Source: Microvirga sp. ACRRW
GTDB taxonomy: Bacteria > Pseudomonadota > Alphaproteobacteria > Rhizobiales > Beijerinckiaceae
Assembly (NCBI RefSeq): GCF_022346925.1
Contig: NZ_JAKRNJ010000001.1
Location: forward strand, 496,001-560,000
Direction of reading: 5' to 3'
DNA length: 64,000 bases
Position numbers and translations under genes: made by a program. The notes beneath the pieces were generated by a model. That model saw only the letters and a list, made by a program, of their open reading frames with translations, searched no databases and was not told where the DNA came from. Below are positions 35,006-43,625 of the stretch, in pieces; positions within the stretch are counted from its first letter, which is position 1; every line of letters starts with the position of its first letter.

Positions 35006-35806
35006 TCAGCGCCCCTTCCACTTGGGCTTGCGCTTGCCGATAAAGGCATCGATGCCCTCTGCGGCATCCTCGGCCATCATGTTGCAGGCCATCACCTGCC
35101 CTGCATAGGCATAAGCCTCTTCCAGGCTCATACTGCGCTGGCGGCCGAACATGGCCTTCCCGGTGCGGATCGCAACGGGACTCTTGGCGCAGATATCCGA
35201 CGTGAGAGAAGCGACAGCCGCATCGAGTTCGGCATCGGGCGCCACGCGGTTGACCAAGCCGTAGGAGAGAGCATCAGCCGCCGAAATGAAGCGGCCCGTG
35301 ACCAGCATCTCGAAGGCCTGCTTGGGCGCGACATTGCGGGAAAGCGCCACCGCCGGCGTGGAGCAGAAGAGGCCCACATTGATGCCCGACACCGCGAATG
35401 TCGCGCTCTCGGCGGCAACGGCGAGATCGCAGGATGCGACGAGCTGGCATCCCGCAGCCGTCGCCATGCCGTGCACCCGGGCGATGACCGGAACGGGAAA
35501 GGTCACGATGCTCTGCATCACACGCCCGCAGCGTTGGAACAGATCCTCGTAATATTCCTGGCGCGGGTTCGCGCGCATCTGCTTCAGATCGTGCCCCGCG
35601 CAGAAGGCCTTGCCTGCCGCTGCGATCACGAGGCAGCGCACGCTCTCGTCCGTGGAGAGTTCATCCAGGCTCTGCTGCAGCGCCTGCAGCATGTGTTCCG
35701 ACAGGGCATTGTACTGGCCGGGCCGGTTCAGCGTCAGGGTGACGACGCCTTCGCGCTCCTCCCGGATCAGAATGGGCTCATCGGAAACAATCTGCTGCAC
35801 GCTCAT
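35006..35806 (-). CDS. Enoyl-CoA hydratase/isomerase family protein (ECHDC3-like)
   Basis: A 266-residue crotonase-fold protein. The ATG at 35806 has an aggaga site. The CoA oxyanion loop is FCAGHDLKQM near 60-70, and the second is GMATAAGCQLVASCDLAVA near 112-130. In classical hydratases the two catalytic glutamates lie in the GCEL and PEIxLG positions. Here the first is glutamine (GCQL) and the second region reads SGINVGLFCSTPAV, so neither glutamate is kept. This is the pattern of ECHDC3-like members. Hydratase activity is therefore doubtful; another CoA-thioester reaction is possible. Confidence 0.85.
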   Translation of the reverse strand: MSVQQIVSDEPILIREEREGVVTLTLNRPGQYNALSEHMLQALQQSLDELSTDESVRCLVIAAAGKAFCAGHDLKQMRANPRQEYYEDLFQRCGRVMQSIVTFPVPVIARVHGMATAAGCQLVASCDLAVAAESATFAVSGINVGLFCSTPAVALSRNVAPKQAFEMLVTGRFISAADALSYGLVNRVAPDAELDAAVASLTSDICAKSPVAIRTGKAMFGRQRSMSLEEAYAYAGQVMACNMMAEDAAEGIDAFIGKRKPKWKGR

Positions 35807-35914
35807 CGGTCTTCTCTCCTGCCTCGTCATAATTAGGCACGTTGTCCACGGGTGCCAAGCCGAATAAGCTCACACGGAAATAAGCCTCAAGCCAACGACA
35901 GGAAGGAAGCCCCC

Positions 35915-36487
35915 ATGAATGACGCCAAGATCAGCCGCTTCCCGACTCCACAGATCTCCGATTTGCCGGATGATATCCGTGCTCGCATCCTCGCGGTACA
36001 GGAGAAGTCGGGCTTCGTTCCGAATGTCTTCCTGGTGCTTGCCCGGCGCCCGGACGAGTTCCGTGCCTTTTTCGCCTATCACGATGCTCTGATGGACAAG
36101 CCGGGCAACCTCACCAAGGCCGAGCGCGAGATGATCGTGGTGGCGACGAGCAACGCCAACCAGTGCCAATATTGCGTCGTCGCCCATGGAGCGATCCTGC
36201 GCATCAGGGCCAAGAACCCGCTGATCGCCGATCAGGTCGCCATCAACTACCGGAAGGCTGACATCACGGACCGGCAAAAGGCGATGCTCGACTTTGCCAT
36301 GAAAGTCGCCCTCAAAGCCTACGCCATCGGCGAGGACGATTTGGCGGCGTTGAGCGCCCACGGCTTCAGCGAGGAGGATGCCTGGGACATCACGGCGATC
36401 GCAGCTTTCTTCGGCATGTCGAACCGCCTCGCCAACGTCACCAGCATGCGGCCCAACGACGAGTTCTACATGTTGGGCCGGACGTGA
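35915..36487 (+). CDS. AhpD/carboxymuconolactone-decarboxylase-fold peroxidase-related protein
   Basis: A 190-residue helical protein of the peroxidase-related AhpD-like group. The redox motif is QCQYCVVAHG (CxxCxxxH) near residue 83. Other family pieces are KSGFVPNVFLVLARRP and ITAIAAFFGMSNRLANV. The start at 35915 has an aggaagg site. Members remove organic peroxides or serve as unknown oxidoreductases. It stands alone between divergent and convergent neighbours. Confidence 0.85.
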   Translation: MNDAKISRFPTPQISDLPDDIRARILAVQEKSGFVPNVFLVLARRPDEFRAFFAYHDALMDKPGNLTKAEREMIVVATSNANQCQYCVVAHGAILRIRAKNPLIADQVAINYRKADITDRQKAMLDFAMKVALKAYAIGEDDLAALSAHGFSEEDAWDITAIAAFFGMSNRLANVTSMRPNDEFYMLGRT

Positions 36488-36578
36488 GCCTGACGCCGAT
36501 CTTCGGCTGCGTTGTCAAAGCGTGGAGAATACAAGTCTGAACCTGTCATAGGGCCCGGTGCAGCCGGACCGATCATCG

Positions 36579-36863
36579 TCAGTCGCTGAACCCAGCCGAG
36601 CGACAGACTCCACCGACCGGACATTGTGCGGAATCAGCCGTCCTCACCCAGGCGGGACGTGCCGTTTCCTGAAGCGCGCAGAAGCTCCCATCGCGCACAT
36701 AACGGTCGTAGGTTGTTGGTCCCGTCCGCAGAACAACCGCACCCTGCGAGGCCACGATCCCTCTGGCCTGGGCACAGGTCATTGCGAGAGTCGATGACTG
36801 GGCAAAAGCGCCCGTAGCGAAACCTGCAACGGCGACGAACACGACGAATACCAGAACCTTCAT
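36579..36863 (-). CDS. Small exported cysteine-containing protein, unknown function
   Basis: A 94-residue protein. The ATG at 36863 has a gggaga site and opens into a signal peptide (MKVLVFVVFVAVAGFATGAFAQ). The mature part has four cysteines (MTCAQARG, GSFCALQ, AQCPVGGVC), probably two disulphides in the periplasm. The pattern TCAQARGIVASQGAVVLRTGP recurs in hypothetical rhizobial proteins. No function is known to me. Confidence 0.75.
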   Translation of the reverse strand: MKVLVFVVFVAVAGFATGAFAQSSTLAMTCAQARGIVASQGAVVLRTGPTTYDRYVRDGSFCALQETARPAWVRTADSAQCPVGGVCRSAGFSD

Positions 36864-37091
36864 GGTCTCCCTGCCTTTCGAGACCATCCTAGCTCGGCCG
36901 CAGCATCGTGCTTGATCGGAGAGGACAGTTTCTTGACAATTTGGGACATCGCGGCCTCGCCCACGCGAAGGTTCATGCGTCCAAGTTCAAGGCAATGGCC
37001 AAAACTGCACAGGGATTGTCCTCATCTGTCAAGCGAAGCGTCGCGGTTCGTCTAATGTTTCGCGGAATGGGCAACAGCTGGAGAATGTCAC

Positions 37092-37511
37092 ATGGAAGTT
37101 GGTCGCTTCATGGCTGCTGCTGGGTTCGGCTTGGTGATATCGGTTGCAGCATCGGATGCGAAAGCGCAGGGAGCGCCGCCCGGCTTCCAGGGTGCCTGGC
37201 TGTCGGGCGACAAGGATTGTGCGGAGGTTTACGCGTCGACCGGCAAGGGAGCATCCTTCAAGCGGCCGGTCGACATCTTCGCGCCTGCCTTCATCATCGC
37301 CGGTAACCGGCTACGAACACCTCAGGCGACGTGCCGCATCAAATCGGCCAAGCCCGCCGGAGACCGTCGGCTTCTCATCCTCTCCTGCGCCAATGCCGTT
37401 TCGGACGACGAGGTGAGGGTTCTCGTGGCCGCGCAACCGGACGGCTCGCTCAAGCGCTTCTTCAACGAACAAGACGAAATCGGCACCGCGTATAGACAAT
37501 GCTCGCGATGA
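37092..37511 (+). CDS. Exported hypothetical protein (139 aa)
   Basis: A signal peptide (FMAAAGFGLVISVAASDAKAQG) leads to a small domain with four cysteines (DKDCAEVY, QATCRIK, LSCANAV, RQCSR). I recognise the layout of short lipocalin-like or secreted rhizobial hypotheticals (GAWLSGDKDCAEVY) but no named family. A ggag site is nine bases before the ATG. It stands alone. Confidence 0.65.
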   Translation: MEVGRFMAAAGFGLVISVAASDAKAQGAPPGFQGAWLSGDKDCAEVYASTGKGASFKRPVDIFAPAFIIAGNRLRTPQATCRIKSAKPAGDRRLLILSCANAVSDDEVRVLVAAQPDGSLKRFFNEQDEIGTAYRQCSR

Positions 37512-37760
37512 GGCATGAAGGCGGGATCGCCCGGGACTTTTTTTCATTCGCGCGAGAACACCAGAGCCTTGTCCCAAATAGTCAAAACTCTGTCTCAAGC
37601 AATCAAGCACCGATGCCTGGCGGAGTTAGTTTGAGTTCAATGGAGAAGTTCTGGATTTCAGCATGGCAACGCGGGCGGCTCGTCGATCAGACCATAGAGA
37701 TCCCAAACTCGATTGATTGTCGAACACATGATGTCATCCGCGCAATCGGCGGGGAGAGCG

Positions 37761-38189
37761 ATGATGACCGAATTGAATGCGTTCCGGAAACGATTGGCCG
37801 TCTCGTTGGCGGCGATCGCATTGAGCCTGTTCCCTTACCTCTCTTCCGCACGAGCGGACAACCCGGCGCGTGAACAAGCGCAGACGATCGGCTCGAAGCC
37901 GCCCAAGCCATCGCCCAAGCGGCCGGCGCCGCCGCAACCGCCGGCGAAGGAGGCTGCGAGCAGGCCCGATGGCGCCGGCAATTTTGTCTATGGCATCATC
38001 AACACTATCCGGGCCGAGAGCGAGGAACTCTGCGCGCGCTATGGCAATCCGTCGGATTGCCTCGAAGAGGCGGAAGTCTGCCTGACCATGCGCGATGACG
38101 AGGATAATCAAGTCAAGATGTGCCTCAATACCATTCCCGGCGAAAGCAGCGGCCAAGGGCCGATGCAAAGATCGCGGCTCAGACGTTGA
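37761..38189 (+). CDS. Exported hypothetical protein, proline-rich (142 aa)
   Basis: The double ATG at 37761 has a ggggaga site and begins a signal peptide (AVSLAAIALSLFPYLSSARA). A Pro/Lys-rich linker (KPPKPSPKRPAPPQPP) follows, then a small acidic domain with four cysteines (EELCARY, SDCLEEAEVC, KMCLNTI). No family recognised. It is the third small secreted protein gene within 1.7 kb. Confidence 0.65.
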   Translation: MMTELNAFRKRLAVSLAAIALSLFPYLSSARADNPAREQAQTIGSKPPKPSPKRPAPPQPPAKEAASRPDGAGNFVYGIINTIRAESEELCARYGNPSDCLEEAEVCLTMRDDEDNQVKMCLNTIPGESSGQGPMQRSRLRR

Positions 38190-38240
38190 GGGCGGCTGTC
38201 CGGCCTATGAAGCCGCTTTCATCAGCGGCGTGGAGCAGCC

Positions 38241-39155
38241 TTATCGCTTCCCATCACCGACGGCGACGGCGCCCGCAACCACGGGCTCCTGGCGTCCGCA
38301 CTTCACACGGCGCAAATCCGCCGCCGGTGAGGGAGCGCTGGCTCTCAATGTGAGAATGTCGCCGACGGGAGTGGTGTTTCCGGCAAGACCCGCGTCGAGA
38401 AGATCCTTCGTGATCCGTGTCCGCGTCGCGGCATTGGGAGCGCCGAGCACCACGCCGACGACTCGCCTGCCGCCACGGACAGCGGAGACCGCCACGTTGA
38501 AACCGGATGCGCATACATAACCGGTCTTTGTCGCCTCGAGGCCGGTATAATTCTCGATCAGCTTGTTGGTGTTCTTGAGCGTCCGGCCGTTGACCGCGAT
38601 GGCCGACATTCTGAAGAGATCGGTGTGGTCCGCATGATAGCTCAGGATGACCAGCATAAGGACAGCCATATCCCTCGCGTTGGTCACTTGGCGATCGTCG
38701 TGCAGGCCGCTGCCATTGACGAACCGCGTGCCGCTCATGCCAAGACGGGCGGCCTCCGCGTTCATTGCCGCGGCGAACGATGCTTCGCTGCCGCCGACGG
38801 TTTCCGCGACCGCCACCGCCACGTCGTTTGCGCTCTTGACCATCATCACGCGGAGCGCATCTTCCAGGCGCAGAGAGGTTCCCGGCGGCACACCCAGTTT
38901 CGATGGCGCCTGAGCGGCGGCGCGTGCGCTCATGACGACGGAGCTGTCGAGCGTCAGTTTGCCGGAACGGACGGCCATGAGAGCAAGATGCGCCGTCATC
39001 ATCTTGGTCAGCGAGGCCGGATGCCAGGAGCGGGTCGCCTCCTGGGCGACCAGGACATCGCCGGAGGATGCATCCACCAGCAGCAAGGGCGAGGCGTTGG
39101 CGGACGCGGTCATTGCGACGAGGCCGGCAGCCAGCAGGAGCGAGGGCGACTTCAT
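38241..39155 (-). CDS. D-alanyl-D-alanine carboxypeptidase (peptidase S11)
   Basis: A 304-residue penicillin-binding protein of the DacA/DacF type that trims the terminal D-Ala of peptidoglycan stem peptides in the periplasm. It has a signal peptide (SLLLAAGLVAMTASANA). Catalytic motifs: SxxK in HPASLTKMM near 50, SxN in VKSANDVAV near 110, KTG in ATKTGYVCASGFN near 210. It lacks the long C-terminal anchor domain of PBP5, which is common for DacF-like forms in this order. The ATG at 39155 was chosen to start at the signal peptide. Confidence 0.9.
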   Translation of the reverse strand: MKSPSLLLAAGLVAMTASANASPLLLVDASSGDVLVAQEATRSWHPASLTKMMTAHLALMAVRSGKLTLDSSVVMSARAAAQAPSKLGVPPGTSLRLEDALRVMMVKSANDVAVAVAETVGGSEASFAAAMNAEAARLGMSGTRFVNGSGLHDDRQVTNARDMAVLMLVILSYHADHTDLFRMSAIAVNGRTLKNTNKLIENYTGLEATKTGYVCASGFNVAVSAVRGGRRVVGVVLGAPNAATRTRITKDLLDAGLAGNTTPVGDILTLRASAPSPAADLRRVKCGRQEPVVAGAVAVGDGKR

Positions 39156-39419
39156 GCCCTGACGATTAACTGAACCATTCTCCTGAGCAACCAAAGGATG
39201 CCCCAACAGCCCGGTATGATCCGCATTGGTCATGCCATTTCACCCGTGGCTACCTCGAATTGTCCAAGTCCGCCGCCTGCCCCGCCACGAGCTGAAACAG
39301 GATCCGCGGCGCTTCGAAGCACAGCCAAGGTTGTTGACATTGCTCTCAAGCAAGTTGCTCACTCAAGGAACAATCGTATCTTCTCCTTGCTGATCCGCAG
39401 GGGCGTTGGGGAGCTTCAT

Positions 39420-40178
39420 TTGGCAGGAACGAACGACAACAATCTGCTCGCCACCTTGTGCCCGGAGGATCGCGCATGGCTGGAGCCTCATCTTGAACAG
39501 GTCGAGGTGGCGCGGGGCGAGGTTCTGGCTCACGAAGGCGAATTACTGCAGCATATCTATTTTCCGCTAACGGCCATCATCTCCCTGGTTTGCGATATGG
39601 AGGATGGGCGGGTTGCCGAAATGGCAAATTTTGGACGCGAGGCCATGGTTGGACTGCCCTTCAGCGGCGTCCATCTCGGGACGATCGGCCGCTACGTTGT
39701 CCAGGTTCCGGGCACGATGCTCCGCATCGATCCGAAGCTGCTCCGCGCGGCAATAGCCTCCCGTCCCGGACTTCAGGAGATGACCTCGCGCTACACGGAA
39801 ATCCTGATGGTTCTGACGTTGCAATCGGCTGCCTGCAATGCGGCTCATAGCGTCGAATCCCGCTGTTGCCGCTGGATCATCGCGACAAGCGACAGAACAG
39901 GCCGAACAGAGATCCCCCTCACCCACGAGTTTCTGGCCGAGATGCTGGGTGTCCAGCGCTCGACCGTCACCGAGACGGCCCGTGCGCTCCAGCAGAAGGG
40001 CCTGATCAGCCAAGGGCGGGGAACCTTCACCATTCTTGACCGGCAGCGCCTCGAACAGAACGCATGCGAGTGTTACGGCAAGCTGCGGAAAAAATACCTC
40101 CAGCTCCTCCCCCGCTGGACCCAAGCGTCCGACCAGGGGGTCACGGAAGCGCAGCAGGGCGAACTCCTGAAGCCGTGA
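39420..40178 (+). CDS. Crp/Fnr family regulator, non-canonical ligand pocket (copy A)
   Basis: A 252-residue regulator. I place the start at the TTG at 39420 because ggggag lies six bases upstream and the length then matches the paralogue at 61537; an ATG at 39198 would add 74 unrelated residues. The beta-barrel has HIYFPLTAIISLV and MANFGREAMVGLP in place of a cAMP phosphate cassette, so it probably does not bind cyclic nucleotides. The HTH reads THEFLAEMLGVQRSTVTETARALQQKG. It is divergent from the carboxypeptidase gene and 71 bases before a diguanylate cyclase. Confidence 0.85.
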   Translation: MAGTNDNNLLATLCPEDRAWLEPHLEQVEVARGEVLAHEGELLQHIYFPLTAIISLVCDMEDGRVAEMANFGREAMVGLPFSGVHLGTIGRYVVQVPGTMLRIDPKLLRAAIASRPGLQEMTSRYTEILMVLTLQSAACNAAHSVESRCCRWIIATSDRTGRTEIPLTHEFLAEMLGVQRSTVTETARALQQKGLISQGRGTFTILDRQRLEQNACECYGKLRKKYLQLLPRWTQASDQGVTEAQQGELLKP

Positions 40179-40249
40179 ACGCTTATCGCCTTTGAATCTC
40201 GGGAGGAAACCGCTAAAGAGAAGGGCAACTCAGTATCACTCTTCGCCGG

Positions 40250-41281
40250 ATGGACGTTCCTGTGTTTGCCGTACCTCAGCCGCCCTTGAACGAAGCCGAG
40301 CGGCTCGACTTTCTGTTCTCCTGCGGCATCCTCGACACGCCTCCCGATGAACGGTTCGATCGCATCACCCGTCTGGCCACTCAGTTCTACGAGGCCGACG
40401 TCGCGTTTCTGGGCTTCATCGATGACCGCTATCAATGGATGAAGTCCATCCGTGGAGACGGGGTCGCTCCCTGGATCGAACGGGACCAATCCGTTTGCCA
40501 GATCGTGATCTCATCCGGTGAGCCTCTTGTCGTAGGCGACATGCAGACCGACCCACGGCTCGCCGGGCACCCGGTCATCCCGCATCTCCCCTTCCGCTTC
40601 TACGCTGGTGTACCGCTGCTCACCGAGAACGGAGCCGCCGTGGCCTCCTTGTGCATCATGAAGCGGGAGTCTCAATCCAAGGACGGATTCAATCTCTCTC
40701 CTTTGAAGGATCTTGGCGCAATCGCGATGGATGAGCTCGAGCTGTGGCGCATCAATCAGCAGCTCAAGCGCGCAGCCGAAACGGATCGGTTGACCGATCT
40801 GGCCAATCGCCACGTCTTCGATGCAACTCTCGAGCGGGCTTGGGGGCGGCTTCAGCGCACAAGCCGGCCTCTGTCACTCCTGATGTTGGACATCGATCAC
40901 TTCAAGGCCCTGAACGATGCCTCCGGCCATCAGGCCGGCGACGAGGCCCTTCGCCAGTTCGCCCGAGTGCTGTCGACAGCGGTGCGCTGCTCCGATGATC
41001 TGGCAGCACGCTATGGCGGCGAGGAATTCTCGCTCATTCTTCCGGATACGGATCGCGCAGGCGCCTTGAAGGTTGCCGATATGCTTCAGGCATCGCTGGC
41101 GAGGGCGGAAATTCCGCACCCGACCAGCACCCACGGGCGCGTGACCGCGAGCATCGGTTTAGCCACCACCGGTCCCGATGACGTCGACAACTTGCAGACC
41201 CTTGTCGCCCATGCGGACGCCGCGCTCTACCAAGCCAAACGGGACGGCCGCAATCGCACCGTCGCTTGGGCCGGGGCATGA
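40250..41281 (+). CDS. GAF-GGDEF diguanylate cyclase
   Basis: A 343-residue cytosolic diguanylate cyclase making c-di-GMP from GTP. A GAF domain (about 15-165, RFDRITRLATQFYEADVAFLG...) of the type often found before GGDEF domains is followed by the catalytic domain, with DRLTDLANRHVFD near 180 and the active GGEEF in ARYGGEEFSLILP. An RCSD tetrad sits six rather than the usual five residues before GGEEF, so product inhibition through an I-site is uncertain. No start-proximal Shine-Dalgarno is clear. Confidence 0.92.
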   Translation: MDVPVFAVPQPPLNEAERLDFLFSCGILDTPPDERFDRITRLATQFYEADVAFLGFIDDRYQWMKSIRGDGVAPWIERDQSVCQIVISSGEPLVVGDMQTDPRLAGHPVIPHLPFRFYAGVPLLTENGAAVASLCIMKRESQSKDGFNLSPLKDLGAIAMDELELWRINQQLKRAAETDRLTDLANRHVFDATLERAWGRLQRTSRPLSLLMLDIDHFKALNDASGHQAGDEALRQFARVLSTAVRCSDDLAARYGGEEFSLILPDTDRAGALKVADMLQASLARAEIPHPTSTHGRVTASIGLATTGPDDVDNLQTLVAHADAALYQAKRDGRNRTVAWAGA

Positions 41282-41368
41282 CCGATTTCCACGACGCCAG
41301 TGACACGCAGGCACTATTTTCAGCAATTAGTTCTGCTCTACCAGAACCCCATTCAGATGAGGATAGCC

Positions 41369-41785
41369 ATGACCGCTAAGAACCTTCTTGAGGGCTTCGA
41401 TAAGATCACCCCGCGCGAATGGGATCAGCGAATTGCAGGGGCGGCGATTGCTGCCATTCCCTTTGTCGGAGGATCCCTATCTGTCCTATTGGCTCCGCCC
41501 GGACAAACCGGCGCAGAAAAAAGTATCATCTGCATCGGCTCGTATGACTGCACAACCATGAAGGGGAATGGTAAAGGCGTATCGTCCTTCATAGATATTG
41601 GTGTCGGTGAAGTTGAAGTGTGCTTTACCCAACCTGTTGCTGAAGACTACTACGTGTTTGTCTCGCCAAATGGGTTACTGGCCGACTGTTATTCCAGGTC
41701 TCCCAAGGGTTTCCGCATTAAGCTCCTCTCGCCATATGAGCAGCTGATGGATGGAGCGATTTGCTTCGCAGCTGTGAGAGTGTAG
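41369..41785 (+). CDS. Orphan hypothetical protein of lower GC content (138 aa)
   Basis: I do not recognise it. A gagga site sits just before the ATG at 41369. The protein begins MTAKNLLEGFDKITPREWDQ and contains a glycine-rich hydrophobic stretch (AGAAIAAIPFVGGSLSVLLAPP) that may be a membrane helix. The rest is a beta-rich segment with several cysteines (ICIGSYDC, VCFTQPV, ADCYSR, AICFAAV). Base composition and codon use are clearly less GC-rich than neighbours. It lies beside a tRNA gene, and a hairpin follows 100 bases downstream. Recent acquisition is plausible. Confidence 0.6.
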   Translation: MTAKNLLEGFDKITPREWDQRIAGAAIAAIPFVGGSLSVLLAPPGQTGAEKSIICIGSYDCTTMKGNGKGVSSFIDIGVGEVEVCFTQPVAEDYYVFVSPNGLLADCYSRSPKGFRIKLLSPYEQLMDGAICFAAVRV

Positions 41786-42112
41786 GTAGTAAGGTTAGAT
41801 GAATGTTTCGAGCATCATGAGAACCTGCCGCCTCATGATCTCTGAGCGGTGAAGGTCATTCATGTTCTCTCCTAGGGCCTGGGCTTGGAAACTACCAAAG
41901 GATATTCATTGGTAGTTTCCTTTAGTATTAGGCACAGCTCTCTCAAGAAATATGTGCGTACATGCCGAGGTTAAGCGGTGCACGGAGGTCGAGCAGGTGC
42001 ATTTGGCCAGCAGATCATACCCTCGTGAGTACAAGGAAGAAACGCCCAGTGTCAAACCGAGCGCCAGCTCGGACAATAAAAACAAAACATTTTCAATTGC
42101 TTATGAGGAAAT
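41786..42112. other. AT-rich gap before the tRNA gene
   Basis: About 330 bases with lower GC content than the flanks. It holds the perfect hairpin at 41887-41920 and otherwise nothing I can support. The short frames that run into the tRNA are not genes. Confidence 0.5.
41887..41920 (+). terminator. Perfect 12-bp hairpin downstream of the orphan gene
   Basis: GGAAACTACCAA (41887-41898) pairs exactly with TTGGTAGTTTCC (41909-41920) around a ten-base loop, followed by tttagtatta. It is probably the orphan gene's terminator, although it is about 100 bases past the stop. Confidence 0.5.
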
Positions 42113-42188
42113 TGGTGGGCCCGGCAGGACTCGAACCTGCAACCAGACCGTTATGAGCGGCCGGCTCTAACCATTGAGCTACAGGCCC
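42113..42188 (-). tRNA. tRNA with CAU anticodon, probably tRNA-Ile2
   Basis: The minus strand folds as a complete cloverleaf. Acceptor GGGCCTG pairs with CGGGCCC (one G-U), the D arm is GCTC/GAGC, the anticodon arm GGCCG/CGGTC holds loop CTCATAA, and the T arm GCAGG/CCTGC holds TTCGAGT. The discriminator is A and CCA is encoded at 42113-42115. The GGGCC acceptor start and general layout match Ile2 (CAU, read as AUA after lysidine modification) better than initiator or elongator Met. Confidence 0.9.
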
Positions 42189-42276
42189 TTCCAGGGAAGG
42201 CCGGACATCATCTAGCCGAGGCAGAGGCGTTCGTCACCCCCTTTTGACACAGAGTACCTCCCTGCCCTGCCCCCTT

Positions 42277-43524
42277 TCAAGGCCGGTAGACTTCGACCTC
42301 TTCCTCGAAGCCTTCGACGGCGTGCGCGCCCAGCGTATGGGGATTGCCCCACAGATGCTCCACGAAAGGCTTGGACATGAGCAGCGGCTCGCCGAGTCGC
42401 TTGTTGAGATCGGCGATGCGGCTTGCGAGATTCACGTCGCGCCCGATCACCGTGAAGTCGAGGCGCTGGCCGGAGCCCACATTGCCGTAGGCCGCATCGC
42501 CGTGATGCAGGGCGAAGCCCACATTGATCGGCACGGGAAACCGGCCTTCGTTGTTCGCGGCCTCGATGCGCCGCAGGGCGTTGGTGGCTGCGGTCAAAGC
42601 GGATTGCGCGGCGCCGCCCGTGTCGTCGCCGCGATCGCGCATGATGGCGAGCAATCCATCGCCCAGATATTTCAGCACCTCGCCGCCTTCGTCCTCGATG
42701 GGCGGCACGAGGCAGTCGAAATAGTTGTTCAACAATTCCACCGCGCTCTCCGGGCTCAACGAGGAGGAAATGCGCGTGTACTCGCGCATGTCCGCGAAGA
42801 GAATGGCGGAACGGATGCGCGTGACCTGCCCGCGCTGAATGGCGCCTGAGAGAATGGCCTTGTGCGGATCGTCGCCAACATAGATGCGCAGCACCTCGTC
42901 AAGACGGTTGCTGGTGGCGCGCAGTTCCGTGATGAGCGCGAAGGAAGGCATGACGAGGCGCAGGATCGTCAATCCATGCTTGCCGAAACCTTCAGGCGAA
43001 CGCGTCGCGAGGGAGATTGCATTCTCCGCGCCGTTGGTGAAGTGGATCGGGATCGTGAGATAATAGCGGTAGCCCGCCTCTTTCAGTTCCGGAATGACCG
43101 GGAATAGATCGTCCGGCGTCTCGGCAAGATCGAGGAAGAGCCACTCGCCGGTGCGGTTCACATGAGCGAAGGGGCTTTTCTGATAGATCGCTTCGCGCCG
43201 GTCGCCGTGCGGCAGATAGCGGACGATCGTCCCCTCCTCCCGGGTCCAGAAGCGTCCGATCCCGGCATATTCGGAATGAAGCGCCTCGATGGCCGAGACG
43301 GCCCGGTCGATGGGCAGGCCGAGATCGATGAGCTGGGCAAGGAAGCCGCTCAGGACTTCGTTCGAATCCTCCATGCGGGCGGCCACGGTCACGAGCCAAT
43401 CCCTGAGGGCGATGACGCGCGGCAGCGTTTCCGCATCGAGAGAGCGGGCGAGCGACAGGAGATCGTCCGGAAGGGCTGCCAGGGGAGAAACCGTCATCAT
43501 AAGGCCAAGGTGTGTTGTCCCCAC
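42277..43524 (-). CDS. Class III adenylate/guanylate cyclase with N-terminal sensor domain
   Basis: A 415-residue cytosolic cyclase. The N-terminal half (about 10-220) has a GAF-like sensory fold with GYRYYLTIPIHFTNG. The catalytic domain starts near 240: AILFADMREYTRISS and KYLGDGLLAIM carry the metal aspartates, and DFTVIGRDVNLASRI the substrate-binding strand. The layout resembles adenylate cyclases common in rhizobia, which may have ten or more. The GTG at 43524 has an aagga site; ATGs at 43500 and 43497 are alternatives. It is the second class III cyclase in the window. Confidence 0.9.
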   Translation of the reverse strand: MGTTHLGLMMTVSPLAALPDDLLSLARSLDAETLPRVIALRDWLVTVAARMEDSNEVLSGFLAQLIDLGLPIDRAVSAIEALHSEYAGIGRFWTREEGTIVRYLPHGDRREAIYQKSPFAHVNRTGEWLFLDLAETPDDLFPVIPELKEAGYRYYLTIPIHFTNGAENAISLATRSPEGFGKHGLTILRLVMPSFALITELRATSNRLDEVLRIYVGDDPHKAILSGAIQRGQVTRIRSAILFADMREYTRISSSLSPESAVELLNNYFDCLVPPIEDEGGEVLKYLGDGLLAIMRDRGDDTGGAAQSALTAATNALRRIEAANNEGRFPVPINVGFALHHGDAAYGNVGSGQRLDFTVIGRDVNLASRIADLNKRLGEPLLMSKPFVEHLWGNPHTLGAHAVEGFEEEVEVYRP

Positions 43525-43625
43525 GGTTCCTTCAAGGCGCGGGGGCGCATGACTTGAGAAAAGATGCTATGCGCCCCAAAAGGGCAATCATTTTGACAGA
43601 GCCCCCGTCTTTGGAGAGCCGGACC

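Noticed and set aside
34382..35836. Plus-strand frame of 484 codons across the synthetase end and the enoyl-CoA hydratase-like gene
   Set aside because: It crosses two real genes on opposite strands and has no family signature.
41952..42170. Short frames reading into the tRNA (products with GPGRTRTCNQ or VGPAGLEPATRP)
   Set aside because: These are the well-known spurious translations of a tRNA's complement.
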